From assembly GCA_049323755.1 (NCBI GenBank), contig JBMOPE010000009.1, positions 124,001-188,000 on the forward strand: a stretch of 64,000 bases of DNA, given 5' to 3'. Numbering within the stretch: the first letter of the stretch is position 1; each line of letters starts with the position of its first letter. Of the stretch, positions 1 to 8,093 are shown piece by piece. A program made the position numbers and the translations under genes. This DNA comes from BRHc4a sp049323755 (GTDB lineage: Bacteria > Bacillota > Desulfotomaculia > Desulfotomaculales > Desulfocucumaceae). The notes below the pieces were generated by a model. It was not told the origin of the DNA. It saw only the letters and a list, made by a program, of their open reading frames with translations, and searched no databases.

Positions 1-28
1 AGGACCTGTCTTTAAAGGTTTGCGTCAT
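1..28 (-). CDS. 5' end of a gene cut by the window edge, unidentified
   Basis: An ATG at 28-26 is preceded by a GGGGGG ribosome-binding site at about 39-44, which overlaps the stop of korC. Only nine codons (MTQTFKGQV) lie inside the window, so no function can be assigned. The position suggests it is the next gene of the kor operon. Confidence 0.45.
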
Positions 29-42
29 CTTAAAGCACCCCC

Positions 43-609
43 CTACAGTAAACCGGCAACAAGTTCGGCGCCCCGGTCAATCGCCTTGTAGTTGAGATCC
101 CGGAGCTTGGGATTTTTCTCAAACTTGTACCCCAGCTTTTTCTCGATGGCATCCTTGGCCATTTCCTCGGTAACCACCCTGGTCGCCCTAACCACTGCCC
201 CCATAATTATTACATTGAAAACCCTGGGGGTCAGCTCATCATTGGCCACCTGCAGTGCAGGAATGGCCAGAACTTTCTTGGCATTAGTGGGTATAGCGTC
301 CTGAACACCCTCTATACCGGAGTCATAAACGAAAACAGTGTCGGGCCCCACGTACCTGCGGGTCCTGTGAACCGCACGGTCGCTCAGGGCGATAATAATG
401 TCTGCCGTATTAAATTTGGGCGATCCCACCGGCTCGTCTCCTATTTGTAAATAGGCGACCGAAACTCCACCCCTTTGCTCCACACCGAAATTGGGAATGT
501 AAAGGGCTTCCCGGCCTTCCTCGTTGGCAGCCTCGGCGATGATCTCGGCCACCGACTGCACACCCTGGCCTCCTTCACCGGCCAGAACAATTTTAACCGC
601 CTTAGCCAT
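43..609 (-). CDS. korC: 2-oxoacid:ferredoxin oxidoreductase, gamma subunit (KorC type)
   Basis: This is the gamma subunit of a ferredoxin-dependent 2-oxoacid oxidoreductase, which oxidatively decarboxylates a 2-oxoacid to an acyl-CoA and reduces ferredoxin. The 188-residue length and the N-terminal glycine-rich GEGGQGVQS motif, followed by IPNFGVEQRGG, are typical of the pyruvate/ketoisovalerate oxidoreductase gamma family. The start codon overlaps the korB stop by one base (TAATG), implying translational coupling. 2-Oxoglutarate is the likeliest substrate because the A-B-C gene order and sizes match Kor sets, but a branched-chain or other 2-oxoacid cannot be excluded. A ferredoxin-type delta subunit gene is not seen in the cluster. 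Confidence 0.9.
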   Translation of the reverse strand: MAKAVKIVLAGEGGQGVQSVAEIIAEAANEEGREALYIPNFGVEQRGGVSVAYLQIGDEPVGSPKFNTADIIIALSDRAVHRTRRYVGPDTVFVYDSGIEGVQDAIPTNAKKVLAIPALQVANDELTPRVFNVIIMGAVVRATRVVTEEMAKDAIEKKLGYKFEKNPKLRDLNYKAIDRGAELVAGLL

Positions 610-1367
610 TATTTTCCCTCCTCATGCCGGGACTCTGGCACTTTGATTTCTCCTATTTTAAAGTATTTGGGCATTTCCTTCTCTACAAAGTTCCATGTTT
701 CCTCGGCGTTTGTCCTCCAGTTGGTGGGGCATGTGGAAAGCACCTCCACGAAAGAAAATCCGTTGCCCTCCATCTGGTTTTGCAGCGCCTTTTTCAAAAA
801 TCCCTTCATCTGCTTTGGGTTTGCCACTGTAGTCCTGGCCACGTAAGACCCCTGCTGGGTGATTGCGGCAACCATTTCAGGGCCCTGGGTAGGATAGCCT
901 GTTTTTTCAGGATCCCTTCCGTAGGGGCTGGTTTCAGTTTTTTGCCCCGGCATGGTGGTGGGGGCCATCTGGCCTCCGGTCATGCCGTACTGGGTGTTAT
1001 TAACCAGTATTACGGTTATTCTTTCATTTCTGGCGGCTGCGTTGACCAGGTGCTGAGAACCTATGGCGTAACCGCCCCCGTCACCCATGTAGGCTATACC
1101 TATCACATCAGGGTTTGCCCTTTTCACACCGGTTATAACCGGGGTTGTCCTTCCGTGGTGAGTCTGAACGGTATCAACATTGAAAAAATCCCAGGAGAGC
1201 AGTGAGCAGCCGATGTCACACCCGTATACCACTTTTCCCTGAATGTCCAGCTCGTCTATGGCTTCTCCCAGGGCCTTTAACACCAGCCCGTGTCCGCAAC
1301 CGGGGCAGAATTTATGCGGTTTTGTATCTACTCGCCAGCTTTTGGGCATGGCTAACTGCACAGACAT
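609..1367 (-). CDS. korB: 2-oxoacid:ferredoxin oxidoreductase, beta subunit (KorB type)
   Basis: The beta subunit binds thiamine diphosphate. CPGCGHG near residue 22 supplies cluster/TPP-contact cysteines, and GDGGGYAIG with a following NN is the TPP-Mg motif. The protein has 252 residues when started at 1367, where an AGGAGG site lies about seven bases upstream. The longer reading from 1385 would translate the ribosome-binding site itself (residues KGG) and is rejected. It is followed directly by korC with a one-base overlap. About 143 bases separate it from korA, so a second promoter could exist there, although the three genes are obviously one functional set. Confidence 0.92.
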   Translation of the reverse strand: MSVQLAMPKSWRVDTKPHKFCPGCGHGLVLKALGEAIDELDIQGKVVYGCDIGCSLLSWDFFNVDTVQTHHGRTTPVITGVKRANPDVIGIAYMGDGGGYAIGSQHLVNAAARNERITVILVNNTQYGMTGGQMAPTTMPGQKTETSPYGRDPEKTGYPTQGPEMVAAITQQGSYVARTTVANPKQMKGFLKKALQNQMEGNGFSFVEVLSTCPTNWRTNAEETWNFVEKEMPKYFKIGEIKVPESRHEEGK

Positions 1368-1510
1368 ATTTAAGCCTCCTTTCAATCTCTCAGAAGAGCA
1401 AGTATCTCATAACATCAAAAGCTCTTCTTTACCAGCAAATCTCTCAAACAAAAAATACGTACAAAGCCTAAACGGCTACTATTGTATATCTCTAATTTTA
1501 TAATGTAACA

Positions 1511-2599
1511 TTAGCCCAATATCGATTTCACCTTATTAACAATGTCCTCTGCAGCTATACCCTTTCCGGGCTTATACAGGGAGTGCATTTCGGCAGTGCT
1601 TCCGTAAATGACATCCTTAACCAGCCGTGCCAGCTGTCCATTGGCTGACTCAGCCATCAGGAGAGCCTTTGTTTTGCCTGCAGTTTCCTTAAGCTCTTTT
1701 TCAGGCAGGGGGCGCAGGGTAATGGGGCGGAAGTACCCGACCTTCAATCCAGCTTCCCTCAGTTCCTTAACAGCCTCCTTTGCAGCCCTGAAAACAACAC
1801 CATGGGATACTACCACCAGTTCGGCGTCCTCGGTGCCAAAGCTTTCATACTCGGCAACCTCGGGGGCAATAGCATCAAAGTCCTTGGTATAGGACTCAAC
1901 AATTTCGTAAATCTCTTCCTCAACGTTATAGGTGTTTCTGTACTGTCCGGGGGGCCTGTCGACTCCCGGAACGCCGGGCATGCCCACGTAAGCTTCCGTG
2001 GGAACCATCTTAATACCCCTTTCCTCGGGGTCGTACATGGTTAAGGACTCTCTCATCTTGGCCTGATATCCGTCCCCCAGCACAAAGGTGGGGAAGCGGT
2101 ACTTCCACGCGGTGTTGAAGGCCTTAATGGTGTAGTCGAAGAGCTCCTGGTGGGTTGCGGTGGAATACACAATACGGAACCCTTCGCCGTTTCCGCCGAT
2201 GGTTGTCATAGTGACTTCCTGCTGGGAGTAAATAACCGTGGCGGTTGAAGGGCCTCCTCTCTGCTGTACTACCACCACCATGGGAAGCCTCATGGCCTCA
2301 GCCATGGAAATGGGCTCCTGCATCAATGTGTTTCCGGGGCCGGCAGTGGCGGTAAAGGCTCTTCTTCCGGCCAAAACGCCCCCTACGGTTGTAAAACCGG
2401 CAGAAAGCTCGTCTTCGGTCTGTAAGAATTCCTTCCCGTACTTGGGAGCCATCCTTGTCCAGTAGTGCATGATTTCATTCTGCGGAGTGATGGGGTAGCC
2501 GTACATGATTTCAGCGTTTGCCATTACTGCGGCATAGGCCACCACCTCGTTGCCGGTCATGAAATACCGCTTCTCTCCCTTAATCGGTTTCTCTGGCAT
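1511..2599 (-). CDS. korA: 2-oxoacid:ferredoxin oxidoreductase, alpha subunit (KorA type)
   Basis: The 362-residue alpha subunit has the pyrimidine-binding domain first (TGNEVVAYAAVMANAE, GYPITPQNE), then TATAGPGNTLMQEP, and a C-terminal transketolase-like domain (residues about 255-350). These are typical of the KorA/VorA family. The start has an AGGAGGTG site upstream. In many relatives a small ferredoxin subunit gene (korD) precedes korA. Here the upstream neighbour is an unrelated P-loop gene separated by about 217 bases containing two GAATTC-type repeats, so electrons probably go directly to a free ferredoxin or to a subunit encoded elsewhere. Confidence 0.92.
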   Translation of the reverse strand: MPEKPIKGEKRYFMTGNEVVAYAAVMANAEIMYGYPITPQNEIMHYWTRMAPKYGKEFLQTEDELSAGFTTVGGVLAGRRAFTATAGPGNTLMQEPISMAEAMRLPMVVVVQQRGGPSTATVIYSQQEVTMTTIGGNGEGFRIVYSTATHQELFDYTIKAFNTAWKYRFPTFVLGDGYQAKMRESLTMYDPEERGIKMVPTEAYVGMPGVPGVDRPPGQYRNTYNVEEEIYEIVESYTKDFDAIAPEVAEYESFGTEDAELVVVSHGVVFRAAKEAVKELREAGLKVGYFRPITLRPLPEKELKETAGKTKALLMAESANGQLARLVKDVIYGSTAEMHSLYKPGKGIAAEDIVNKVKSILG

Positions 2600-2650
2600 A
2601 AAGCAGGTACACCTCCTAAATCAATTGGATTATAAGTATTTCTCCGGGAG

Positions 2651-2682
2651 GAATACAGAAGTCAGGAGTCAGAATCCAGAAT
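2651..2682. repeat. GAATTC/GACTCC-type dispersed repeat, copy 1
   Basis: A 32-base element containing GTCAGGAGTCAGAATCCAGA belongs to a family seen at least nine times in this window, always between genes. The consensus reads GAATTCTGACTCCTGAATTC and is partly self-complementary. Confidence 0.7.
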
Positions 2683-2775
2683 AAAGGACTCCTTAGGAGA
2701 AGCTCCCGGGCAACTTACAAGCCATATTTTGACAGTTTTTTAACTGCCTTATAATTACCCAAAGGGGTCACTTTA

Positions 2776-2811
2776 TGAATTCTGTCTTCTGGATTCTGAA
2801 TTCTGACCCCA
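2776..2811. repeat. GAATTC/GACTCC-type dispersed repeat, copy 2
   Basis: The element contains TTCTGGATTCTGAATTCTGA, in inverted orientation relative to copy 1. The two copies lie about 95 bases apart between korA and the P-loop gene and could pair in a transcript. Confidence 0.7.
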
Positions 2812-2816
2812 AAGTT

Positions 2817-3494
2817 TTACCAGAAAGTCCTGGGCATGTACCTTTTTATGGGCCATACCGGATTTCCCATACAGTCCCTGGGCCCTATATCGGCAGCAAC
2901 AGCCTCCACCGCAGTGGTGGCCAGCACAGGAATGCCAAGATTACCGGCCGCCTCGGTAATGCAGGCCGCGCCTTCCTGAACTATTTCAGCCGTTGTCTCG
3001 TCTCCCAGGTGAGTGTTGTTAATCAACATGTCCACGTTTCCCAGTTCCCTGACATAATCAATAACATCTTCCACCGAACCGGTCATGGGCCGGGAAATGT
3101 TTATTACAGCAACCATTTTTAAATCCGGGTCATCTTTTGATCCTTCCAGAAGATTCAGGGTGCGGGACCCTCCCACACCATATCCAATATCAAGTATCAC
3201 ATCACCCGGCCTTTTAAGAGCCCAGCGGCTTTCAGCCCTCAAAATATTTCCGGCCTCACCGAGTCCTACTGTTTCCCTGGTCTCCCAGGCAAGAACATCT
3301 ATTCCGGCGGCAATGAGCTCATTTTTTATGGGTCTCAGTGTATAGCACGGCTCCACAATATCCAGGTCCACCAGCGTAACCCGGCGGCCCTCCTGTAACA
3401 GCATCAGTGCCCTGTTCACAGCCACTTCACTTTTACCGCTGGCATATTCTCCTATATATGCTTCCACTATACGGCTCGAAATATTTAGTTTCAC
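2817..3494 (-). CDS. P-loop NTPase of the MinD/CobQ-like class, function unknown
   Basis: The 225-residue soluble protein opens with a Walker A-like loop (GEYASGKSE, residues about 15-23) and has VDLDIVEP around residue 43, the pattern of deviant-Walker SIMIBI NTPases (MinD, CobB/CobQ, ArsA). Later segments (DILDIGYGVGG, MLINNTHLGDET) resemble the nucleotide-specificity region of that class. No substrate can be named. The start is uncertain: the GTG at 3494 sits too close to the GGAGG just upstream, and an ATT four codons in would have better spacing. Its position immediately upstream of korABC hints at a supporting role but does not prove it. Confidence 0.7.
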   Translation of the reverse strand: MKLNISSRIVEAYIGEYASGKSEVAVNRALMLLQEGRRVTLVDLDIVEPCYTLRPIKNELIAAGIDVLAWETRETVGLGEAGNILRAESRWALKRPGDVILDIGYGVGGSRTLNLLEGSKDDPDLKMVAVINISRPMTGSVEDVIDYVRELGNVDMLINNTHLGDETTAEIVQEGAACITEAAGNLGIPVLATTAVEAVAADIGPRDCMGNPVWPIKRYMPRTFW

Positions 3495-3602
3495 CTCCGG
3501 GGCCTCCGATAAATGCGCGGCAGGTAATTTATTAGAATGTTTTGAAGTCTTGTATTACGTATTTTGGCAGGCAGTATTAAGTATAAAAATGTCTCAATAA
3601 AT

Positions 3603-3634
3603 AAAACCGGGTGCAAAAAAAGACACCCGTTTTA
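3603..3634 (-). terminator. intrinsic terminator after bofA
   Basis: The arms CGGGTG and CACCCG form a hairpin with flanking A and T runs. It sits 160 bases past the bofA stop on the minus strand and would end the dnaX-ybaB-recR-bofA transcription unit. Confidence 0.65.
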
Positions 3635-3793
3635 ACCAAACGCTATTATTTAGTATATTGCAAAATTAAAAAATGTCAACAAAACCCTATTATTGTTTAA
3701 AAAATTAGATTTTATAATTTATTGGATTTATTAGAATAATTATTGTGAAACTTTTATCGTGAATAAGATCTTTTATGTATAAATAACCTGATA

Positions 3794-4057
3794 CTAAGCA
3801 AAATAATAGTTTAATACTACCATAAGAATGACTCCGGGTATTTTAAGAACTCCTACAGCCAAAACAGTTGCAGGGTTCAGGGCTATATGCATTCCAACCC
3901 TCTCAAGGACAATGTTTAAAAGTAGAATAAGAACTGTGCCCACAACAGTATAAGCTAGCAGGTGATAAAGTAATTTTATGTATTTAATAGCAAAGGTAGC
4001 CAGCACAAAAACCACTATGAGCGCAGTAAGTACAATAAAAGCAAATTTCCATTCCAC
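3794..4057 (-). CDS. bofA: BofA-family inhibitor of pro-sigma-K processing
   Basis: The 87-residue, very hydrophobic protein has two membrane segments (residues about 5-25 and 30-52) and a C-terminal amphipathic part containing LNPATVLAVG and LKIPGVILM, the conserved BofA signature. In Bacillus subtilis BofA sits in the outer forespore membrane and holds the SpoIVFB protease inactive. The gene order dnaX-ybaB-recR-bofA is the one known from spore-forming Firmicutes and supports the call. The start is a GTG with AAGGAAG upstream. It indicates that the organism can, or its ancestors could, form endospores. Confidence 0.88.
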   Translation of the reverse strand: MEWKFAFIVLTALIVVFVLATFAIKYIKLLYHLLAYTVVGTVLILLLNIVLERVGMHIALNPATVLAVGVLKIPGVILMVVLNYYFA

Positions 4058-4121
4058 CCGGCATCTTCCTTTCCAATATACTTTTCGTATATTGATTATG
4101 CGGTAAAATGGAAAATTATAC

Positions 4122-4721
4122 CTACTTCAGTTCCTGGCGGCCCTCAAGGGCCTTTGACAGTGTCATCTCATCTGCATATTCAAGGCTGGCCCCCACCGGA
4201 AGGCCGTGGGCTATCCTGGTAACTTTTATTCCGGCGGGCTTAATCAGCCTGGCCAGGTAAAGAGCTGTGGCATCTCCTTCCACATTGGGATTGGTTGCAA
4301 GTATCACTTCCTTAATGCCGCTGTCCGTAAGCCTTTCCAGCAACTCCCTGACAGTAAGTTCCCCCGGCCCTATTCCCCCCATGGGAGAGATAGCTCCATG
4401 CAGCACATGATAAAGCCCCTTAAACCCCCTGGATTTTTCCATTGCAATTACATCCCTGGGCTGCTCCACCACGCATATTATTTCCCTGTTTCTTCTGGGG
4501 TCCCTGCATATGAAACAAGGGTCGCTGTCAGTGAGATCAAAGCACTCAGAGCACCTCCGTATTTTGTCCCTGGCCTCTACCAGCGCCCGGGCAAGTCCCC
4601 GCGCCGCCTCAGGGGGAGCGTTTAATACATAAAATGCCAAACGCTGGGCGGTTTTTGGCCCAATCCCCGGCAGCCTGGCAAACTCCTCAACCAATTTTGA
4701 AATAGGCCCGGCCCCACTCAT
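4122..4721 (-). CDS. recR: recombination mediator protein RecR
   Basis: RecR (199 residues, the usual length) acts with RecF and RecO to load RecA at gaps. In order the sequence shows an N-terminal helix-hairpin-helix (LPGIGPKTAQRLAFY, residues about 17-31), a four-cysteine zinc finger (CSECFDLTDSDPCFIC, about 57-72), a Toprim domain (VVEQPRDV onwards) and a C-terminal region with GLPVGASLEYAD. A G-rich ribosome site precedes the ATG. Confidence 0.97.
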   Translation of the reverse strand: MSGAGPISKLVEEFARLPGIGPKTAQRLAFYVLNAPPEAARGLARALVEARDKIRRCSECFDLTDSDPCFICRDPRRNREIICVVEQPRDVIAMEKSRGFKGLYHVLHGAISPMGGIGPGELTVRELLERLTDSGIKEVILATNPNVEGDATALYLARLIKPAGIKVTRIAHGLPVGASLEYADEMTLSKALEGRQELK

Positions 4722-4772
4722 GCCCTTCCCCCCTGTTCATCGGGCCGTGCATGTTATTATGCACGTTTTTTG

Positions 4773-4893
4773 AAACCACAGAGCACACAGAGATCACAGA
4801 GATTGCTCTGAGGATGATACCTCCAGTCAGAAGACAGGATGCTTATTATAGCAACTGGGAAATGCTTGCACCATTCTGAATTCTGTATTCCGA
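4773..4893. repeat. mixed repeat spacer: CTCTGTG-type and GAATTC-type elements
   Basis: The recR-ybaB spacer carries a CTCTGTG-family element (ACCACAGAGCACACAGAGAT, 4776-4803) and two GAATTC-family fragments (about 4814-4830 and 4872-4893). The second ends in CATAAAAACTTACCCATA, resembling the end of another copy near 31135. No coding signal is visible here. Confidence 0.6.
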
Positions 4894-4919
4894 CCATAAA
4901 AACTTACCCATAAGCAAAA

Positions 4920-5240
4920 TTAAAACAGCCCCGGAATATTAAGCCCGCCGGTAAGTTTGCCCATTTCTCTGGAAACCATCTCCTGGGACTGTTTAAGGGC
5001 TCCGTTTACAGCAGTCAGGATAAGATCCTGGAGCATTTCCACATCTTCAGGGTCAACCGCCTCAGGCTTAATTTCCACTGAGACTATTTCCTGCTTTCCG
5101 TTAGCTACCACCTTAACAACGCCGCCCCCGGCAGTGCTTTCCACTGTCCGGCTGCCCAGTTCCTCCTGCATTTTGGCCATATCTGCCTGCATCTTCTGAA
5201 CCTGTTTCATCATTTTTTGCATATTACCGCCACCCAGCAT
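4920..5240 (-). CDS. ybaB: YbaB/EbfC-family nucleoid-associated protein
   Basis: The 106-residue protein has the family's N-terminal coiled helix rich in Met, Gln and Lys (MQKMMKQVQKMQADMAKMQE) and a following beta core (VKVVANGKQEIVSVEIKPE, DLILTAVNGAL). YbaB proteins are dimeric DNA-binding proteins commonly encoded between dnaX and recR, as here. The start used has AGGAGG eight bases upstream. A second ATG seven codons in is possible but less well placed. Confidence 0.95.
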   Translation of the reverse strand: MLGGGNMQKMMKQVQKMQADMAKMQEELGSRTVESTAGGGVVKVVANGKQEIVSVEIKPEAVDPEDVEMLQDLILTAVNGALKQSQEMVSREMGKLTGGLNIPGLF

Positions 5241-5299
5241 TCCATTTTCCTCCTCTAATTTTATATAAAACTAAATTTTCCCAACAATTCACTTTTAAT

Positions 5300-7096
5300 T
5301 CAGTCCTCAAAGCCAAAGCCCTCAAATTCTTCCTCCTGGGTATCTTCTCCTTTTCCAAAAAGGACATCAACATCATCCGGGCATACAGTTTTCTTTTTAG
5401 CACCTGCCACCGGCGGGGGCTTTCTCTCCGATTCCACCAGGCGTACCCGCAAGTCTTCCTTGCATACTGATTTAATAAGATCAGAAAGCTCCCTCATGTT
5501 TGATTCATTTTGCAGAATTCCTACCGCAAGGGGGGTATAGGCCTCCGCTTTCGAAAAGGCAATGGTTAAGGTTTTACCTTCAACCTCCATGGGCCACCCC
5601 TTACCCTGGGTAAGGTGTGTAGCTATATTGGGATACACCTTTCTGGCCACTTCCAGTATATCGCCCCACCTTGTATCTATCTTTTTGAATATTACATCTG
5701 TCGGTCCGGTTAAATCCCTTTCAGGCTCAGGCCTTACAACCTGCCTTTTAATACCGGTGCTGCCCGGAGAGTTTTCTTTTTCCATTACAGTATATTTTAT
5801 TCCCGGGTCTTCAATTCTGTCTTGAACAACTTCTTTGGGCCGGCTCTCCCCGACCATAAACCCCTTATCTGCTCCGACGGCCAAAGGCGCCGGTGAATTC
5901 ACTGCTTTTTTTACCACTCCCGTGTCTACCCCTGATGGGACAGCCTGCTCTGATTCTTTTCCTGTTTTACCCAGCCTGGCTACCAGCCCTTCAATTTCCT
6001 TTAGCCTGGCCGCCAATTCTACTATTCCATCCCCGGCAGATATACCCTCAACTGTTCCCATTATTCTTGCCGCCCGAACCAGGGCCACTTCCAATAGTAT
6101 ACGCGGTTGTGTGCTCCACCTCATATCCTGCTCGGTTTTGGCCAGCTTTTCAATGATACGGCAAAGCCTGTCAGTTTCTGCTCCACCTGAATCAGAAGAG
6201 CTGATTATTTCTAACAGCCTTTTACGCAGTGACGAATTCAGGTCTTTCAAAAAAACCCTTAAGTCCTTGCCCTGGTCGCAGATATCCCCTATAAGGCTTA
6301 AAATATCTCCGGCATTTCCTTTTATCAGCCCTGAAATAACGGCAGCTAACAGATCTTCCCTGACAGTTCCCAGTATTCCGTGTATTTCTTCGGCGCCAAC
6401 CCTGTTGGCACTGTACGCCGCAGCCTGGTCAAGTATTCCGAGGGCATCCCTCAGCCCGCCGTCAGCAGCCCTCACAATAAGCTTTATTGCCTCATCATTA
6501 ATTGTGATTCCAGTTCCATCCGCCACTGACCTCAGCCTGGTCTCCATTTCCCCATCGCCTATCCTGTGAAAATCAAACCTCTGGCAGCGGGAAAGAATAG
6601 TCAAGGGCACCCTGTGGGGCTCTGTGGTGGCCAGAATAAACATGGCATGCCCCGGAGGCTCCTCCAATGTTTTCAGAAGGGCATTAAAGGCCTCATTGGT
6701 AAGCATATGAACCTCGTCAACGATAAAAACCCTGTATCTGCCAACAGAGGGGGCAAATTTGATTTTTTCCCTGAGGTCCCTTACCTCATCTATTCCACGG
6801 TTTGAAGCAGCGTCAATCTCGGTCACATCCATGGATGTCCCCGCCTCTATATCCAGGCAGGATACGCACTGGCCGCAAGGGTTGCTGTCATCCGGGCTTT
6901 TACAGTTTACAGATCTGGACAGTATTTTGGCAATGCTGGTCTTGCCTGTCCCCCTCGGTCCGCAAAAAAGGTAGGCGTGTGACGGCCTCCCCTTTTTCAG
7001 GGCATTAACCAGAGTGCGCACAACATGGTCCTGTCCCACCACATCCCTGAATGTGCGGGGCCTCCATTCCCTGTACAGAGCCAGGTATGACATCAT
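5300..7096 (-). CDS. dnaX: DNA polymerase III subunit gamma/tau
   Basis: The clamp-loader ATPase has 598 residues from the start at 7096 (MMSYLALYREWRP); a second ATG follows directly. Visible features are Walker A GPRGTGKTS (about residue 44), the zinc module cysteines in CKSPDDSNPCGQCVSC, Walker B VDEVHM, sensor 1 TTEPH and the arginine-finger SRCQRF. The tau-like C-terminal part (residues about 360-598) is low in conservation, as usual. The upstream reading to 7132 lacks a ribosome site. There is a run T-AAA-AAG near the 3' end, but it is not the canonical A-AAA-AAG slippery heptamer, so frameshifted gamma production is unproven. Confidence 0.97.
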   Translation of the reverse strand: MMSYLALYREWRPRTFRDVVGQDHVVRTLVNALKKGRPSHAYLFCGPRGTGKTSIAKILSRSVNCKSPDDSNPCGQCVSCLDIEAGTSMDVTEIDAASNRGIDEVRDLREKIKFAPSVGRYRVFIVDEVHMLTNEAFNALLKTLEEPPGHAMFILATTEPHRVPLTILSRCQRFDFHRIGDGEMETRLRSVADGTGITINDEAIKLIVRAADGGLRDALGILDQAAAYSANRVGAEEIHGILGTVREDLLAAVISGLIKGNAGDILSLIGDICDQGKDLRVFLKDLNSSLRKRLLEIISSSDSGGAETDRLCRIIEKLAKTEQDMRWSTQPRILLEVALVRAARIMGTVEGISAGDGIVELAARLKEIEGLVARLGKTGKESEQAVPSGVDTGVVKKAVNSPAPLAVGADKGFMVGESRPKEVVQDRIEDPGIKYTVMEKENSPGSTGIKRQVVRPEPERDLTGPTDVIFKKIDTRWGDILEVARKVYPNIATHLTQGKGWPMEVEGKTLTIAFSKAEAYTPLAVGILQNESNMRELSDLIKSVCKEDLRVRLVESERKPPPVAGAKKKTVCPDDVDVLFGKGEDTQEEEFEGFGFED

Positions 7097-7194
7097 AACA
7101 CCCCCAATTCCCGTTGAAGAAGAAACTGGCACCTTAATAATCTTCGCTGTGAAAAAGTTATTTCCTTTTACGTTGCTAATATGTATTCTTTACG

Positions 7195-7231
7195 GTCGGA
7201 ATTCAGGAGTCAGAATCCAGAATTCAGAATG
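7195..7231. repeat. GAATTC/GACTCC-type repeat, copy upstream of dnaX
   Basis: The element contains GGAATTCAGGAGTCAGAATC and then CAGAATTCAGAATG, in the same orientation as the copies at 2651 and 30963. Confidence 0.75.
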
Positions 7232-7354
7232 GTGAAGGCATTCCTTTGATGTGATGCATCCATTGTATTCGTGGTCATTGCTTCTGCACCCCATTGCTAT
7301 ATATTAACATAATGCTTATTTTATAGCTAACCGCAATGTAGCGCATGCAAAAAC

Positions 7355-7390
7355 TTCTGGATTCTGGCTCCGGAATTCTGAATTCCGACA
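7355..7390. repeat. GAATTC/GACTCC-type repeat, inverted copy
   Basis: The element reads TTCTGGATTCTGGCTCCGGA then ATTCTGAATTCCGACA. It is inverted relative to the copy at 7195. Confidence 0.75.
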
Positions 7391-7411
7391 AATGGCACTT
7401 GCAGTATAAGT

Positions 7412-7453
7412 AAAAAAAGAGCAGTATCCTCTACCGGATACTGCTCTTTTTTA
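7412..7453 (-). terminator. terminator of SRP RNA
   Basis: GAGCAGTATCC pairs perfectly with GGATACTGCTC around the loop TCTACC, with A and T runs on both sides. It lies directly after the SRP RNA 3' end on the minus strand and could also work on the plus strand. Confidence 0.85.
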
Positions 7454-7465
7454 TTTAAAATTACA

Positions 7466-7733
7466 GGCCGCGCACCCACCTTTGAATAATGACTTCCGGG
7501 CGTTACCCTTGCAGGTAGCTCGGGCCAGGCACCCTCGCGGCACCCGCAGATCATCCCTTAGTGCTGCTTCCGCCAGGACCTGACACGGTTCAGGAGTCTC
7601 CGTCGCGCAAGACCCGACCGTCAACACCCCTTACACGGGCCAGACCCCACAAGCCAAACCCGGGGGTGGGATTTCAACCCCGCTATAGCGGTTTGCGGGT
7701 ATAGGGCACCGCCAGCTCCCCGTCTAGCACGGC
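7466..7733 (-). ncRNA. ffs: signal recognition particle RNA, large Gram-positive form (scRNA)
   Basis: On the minus strand the RNA starts near CCGTGCTAGACGGGGAG and ends near GGTGGGTGCGCGGCC, about 268 nt, the size of the Bacillus/Clostridium long SRP RNA with an Alu domain. The conserved helix 8 apex is present: GTCAGGTCCTGGCGGAAGCA, followed by GCACTAAGGGA. The 5' motif ACGGGGAGCTGGCGG and the complementary outer ends support the boundaries, which are accurate to a few bases. The RNA scaffolds Ffh for co-translational targeting. A strong terminator follows. Confidence 0.95.
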
Positions 7734-7747
7734 CAATATTAAAAATA

Positions 7748-7837
7748 TGGCGGAGAGAGCGAGATTCGAACTCGCGAAACGGTTTCCCGTTCACACGCTT
7801 TCCAGGCGTGCGCCTTCATCCACTCGGCCATCTCTCC
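7748..7837 (-). tRNA. tRNA-Ser (anticodon GGA)
   Basis: The 90-base minus-strand gene has acceptor arms GGAGAGA/TCTCTCC, the anticodon stem CACGC/GCGTG with loop CTGGAAA (anticodon GGA, reads UCC/UCU), a long class II variable arm (GAACGGGAAACCGTTT region), the T loop GTTCGAATC, discriminator G and an encoded CCA. Confidence 0.97.
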
Positions 7838-8093
7838 GCGGAATCATTAATAACAATTATAATGGTTTGGACACTAAATCATTATACATATAAAACCGGC
7901 CCGATGCAACCCTTTTTCACTGGAATAGCAACCAAATACAGCCGGTTCAGCTAAATATTTTGATTTATTTTTTAGCTGAAGCAGAACGTATTAAATAAAG
8001 GCAGGAATGTCACCAATAAGACATGTCGGACATACAAAAAGACCGCTGGAATATATTCAAAGTTTCATGACAAACATAAATGAAGGTGATGTA

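Larger units (their letters stand above)
7097..7465. other. non-coding spacer between dnaX and SRP RNA
   Basis: No gene is visible. It holds two GAATTC-type repeats in opposite orientation (7195-7231 and 7355-7390) and the SRP RNA terminator. The second copy is preceded by GCATGCAAAAA, a flank also seen near 31072. Confidence 0.6.

Noticed and set aside
5395..5425. Possible dnaX programmed frameshift site (AAAAAG run)
   Set aside because: The heptamer reads T-AAA-AAG rather than A-AAA-AAG, no clear stimulatory stem was found, and a single long product is sufficient.
7327..7554. 75-codon reading frame on the minus strand within SRP RNA and its terminator
   Set aside because: It crosses the SRP RNA 3' part, a terminator and a repeat; it is an artefact of non-coding sequence.
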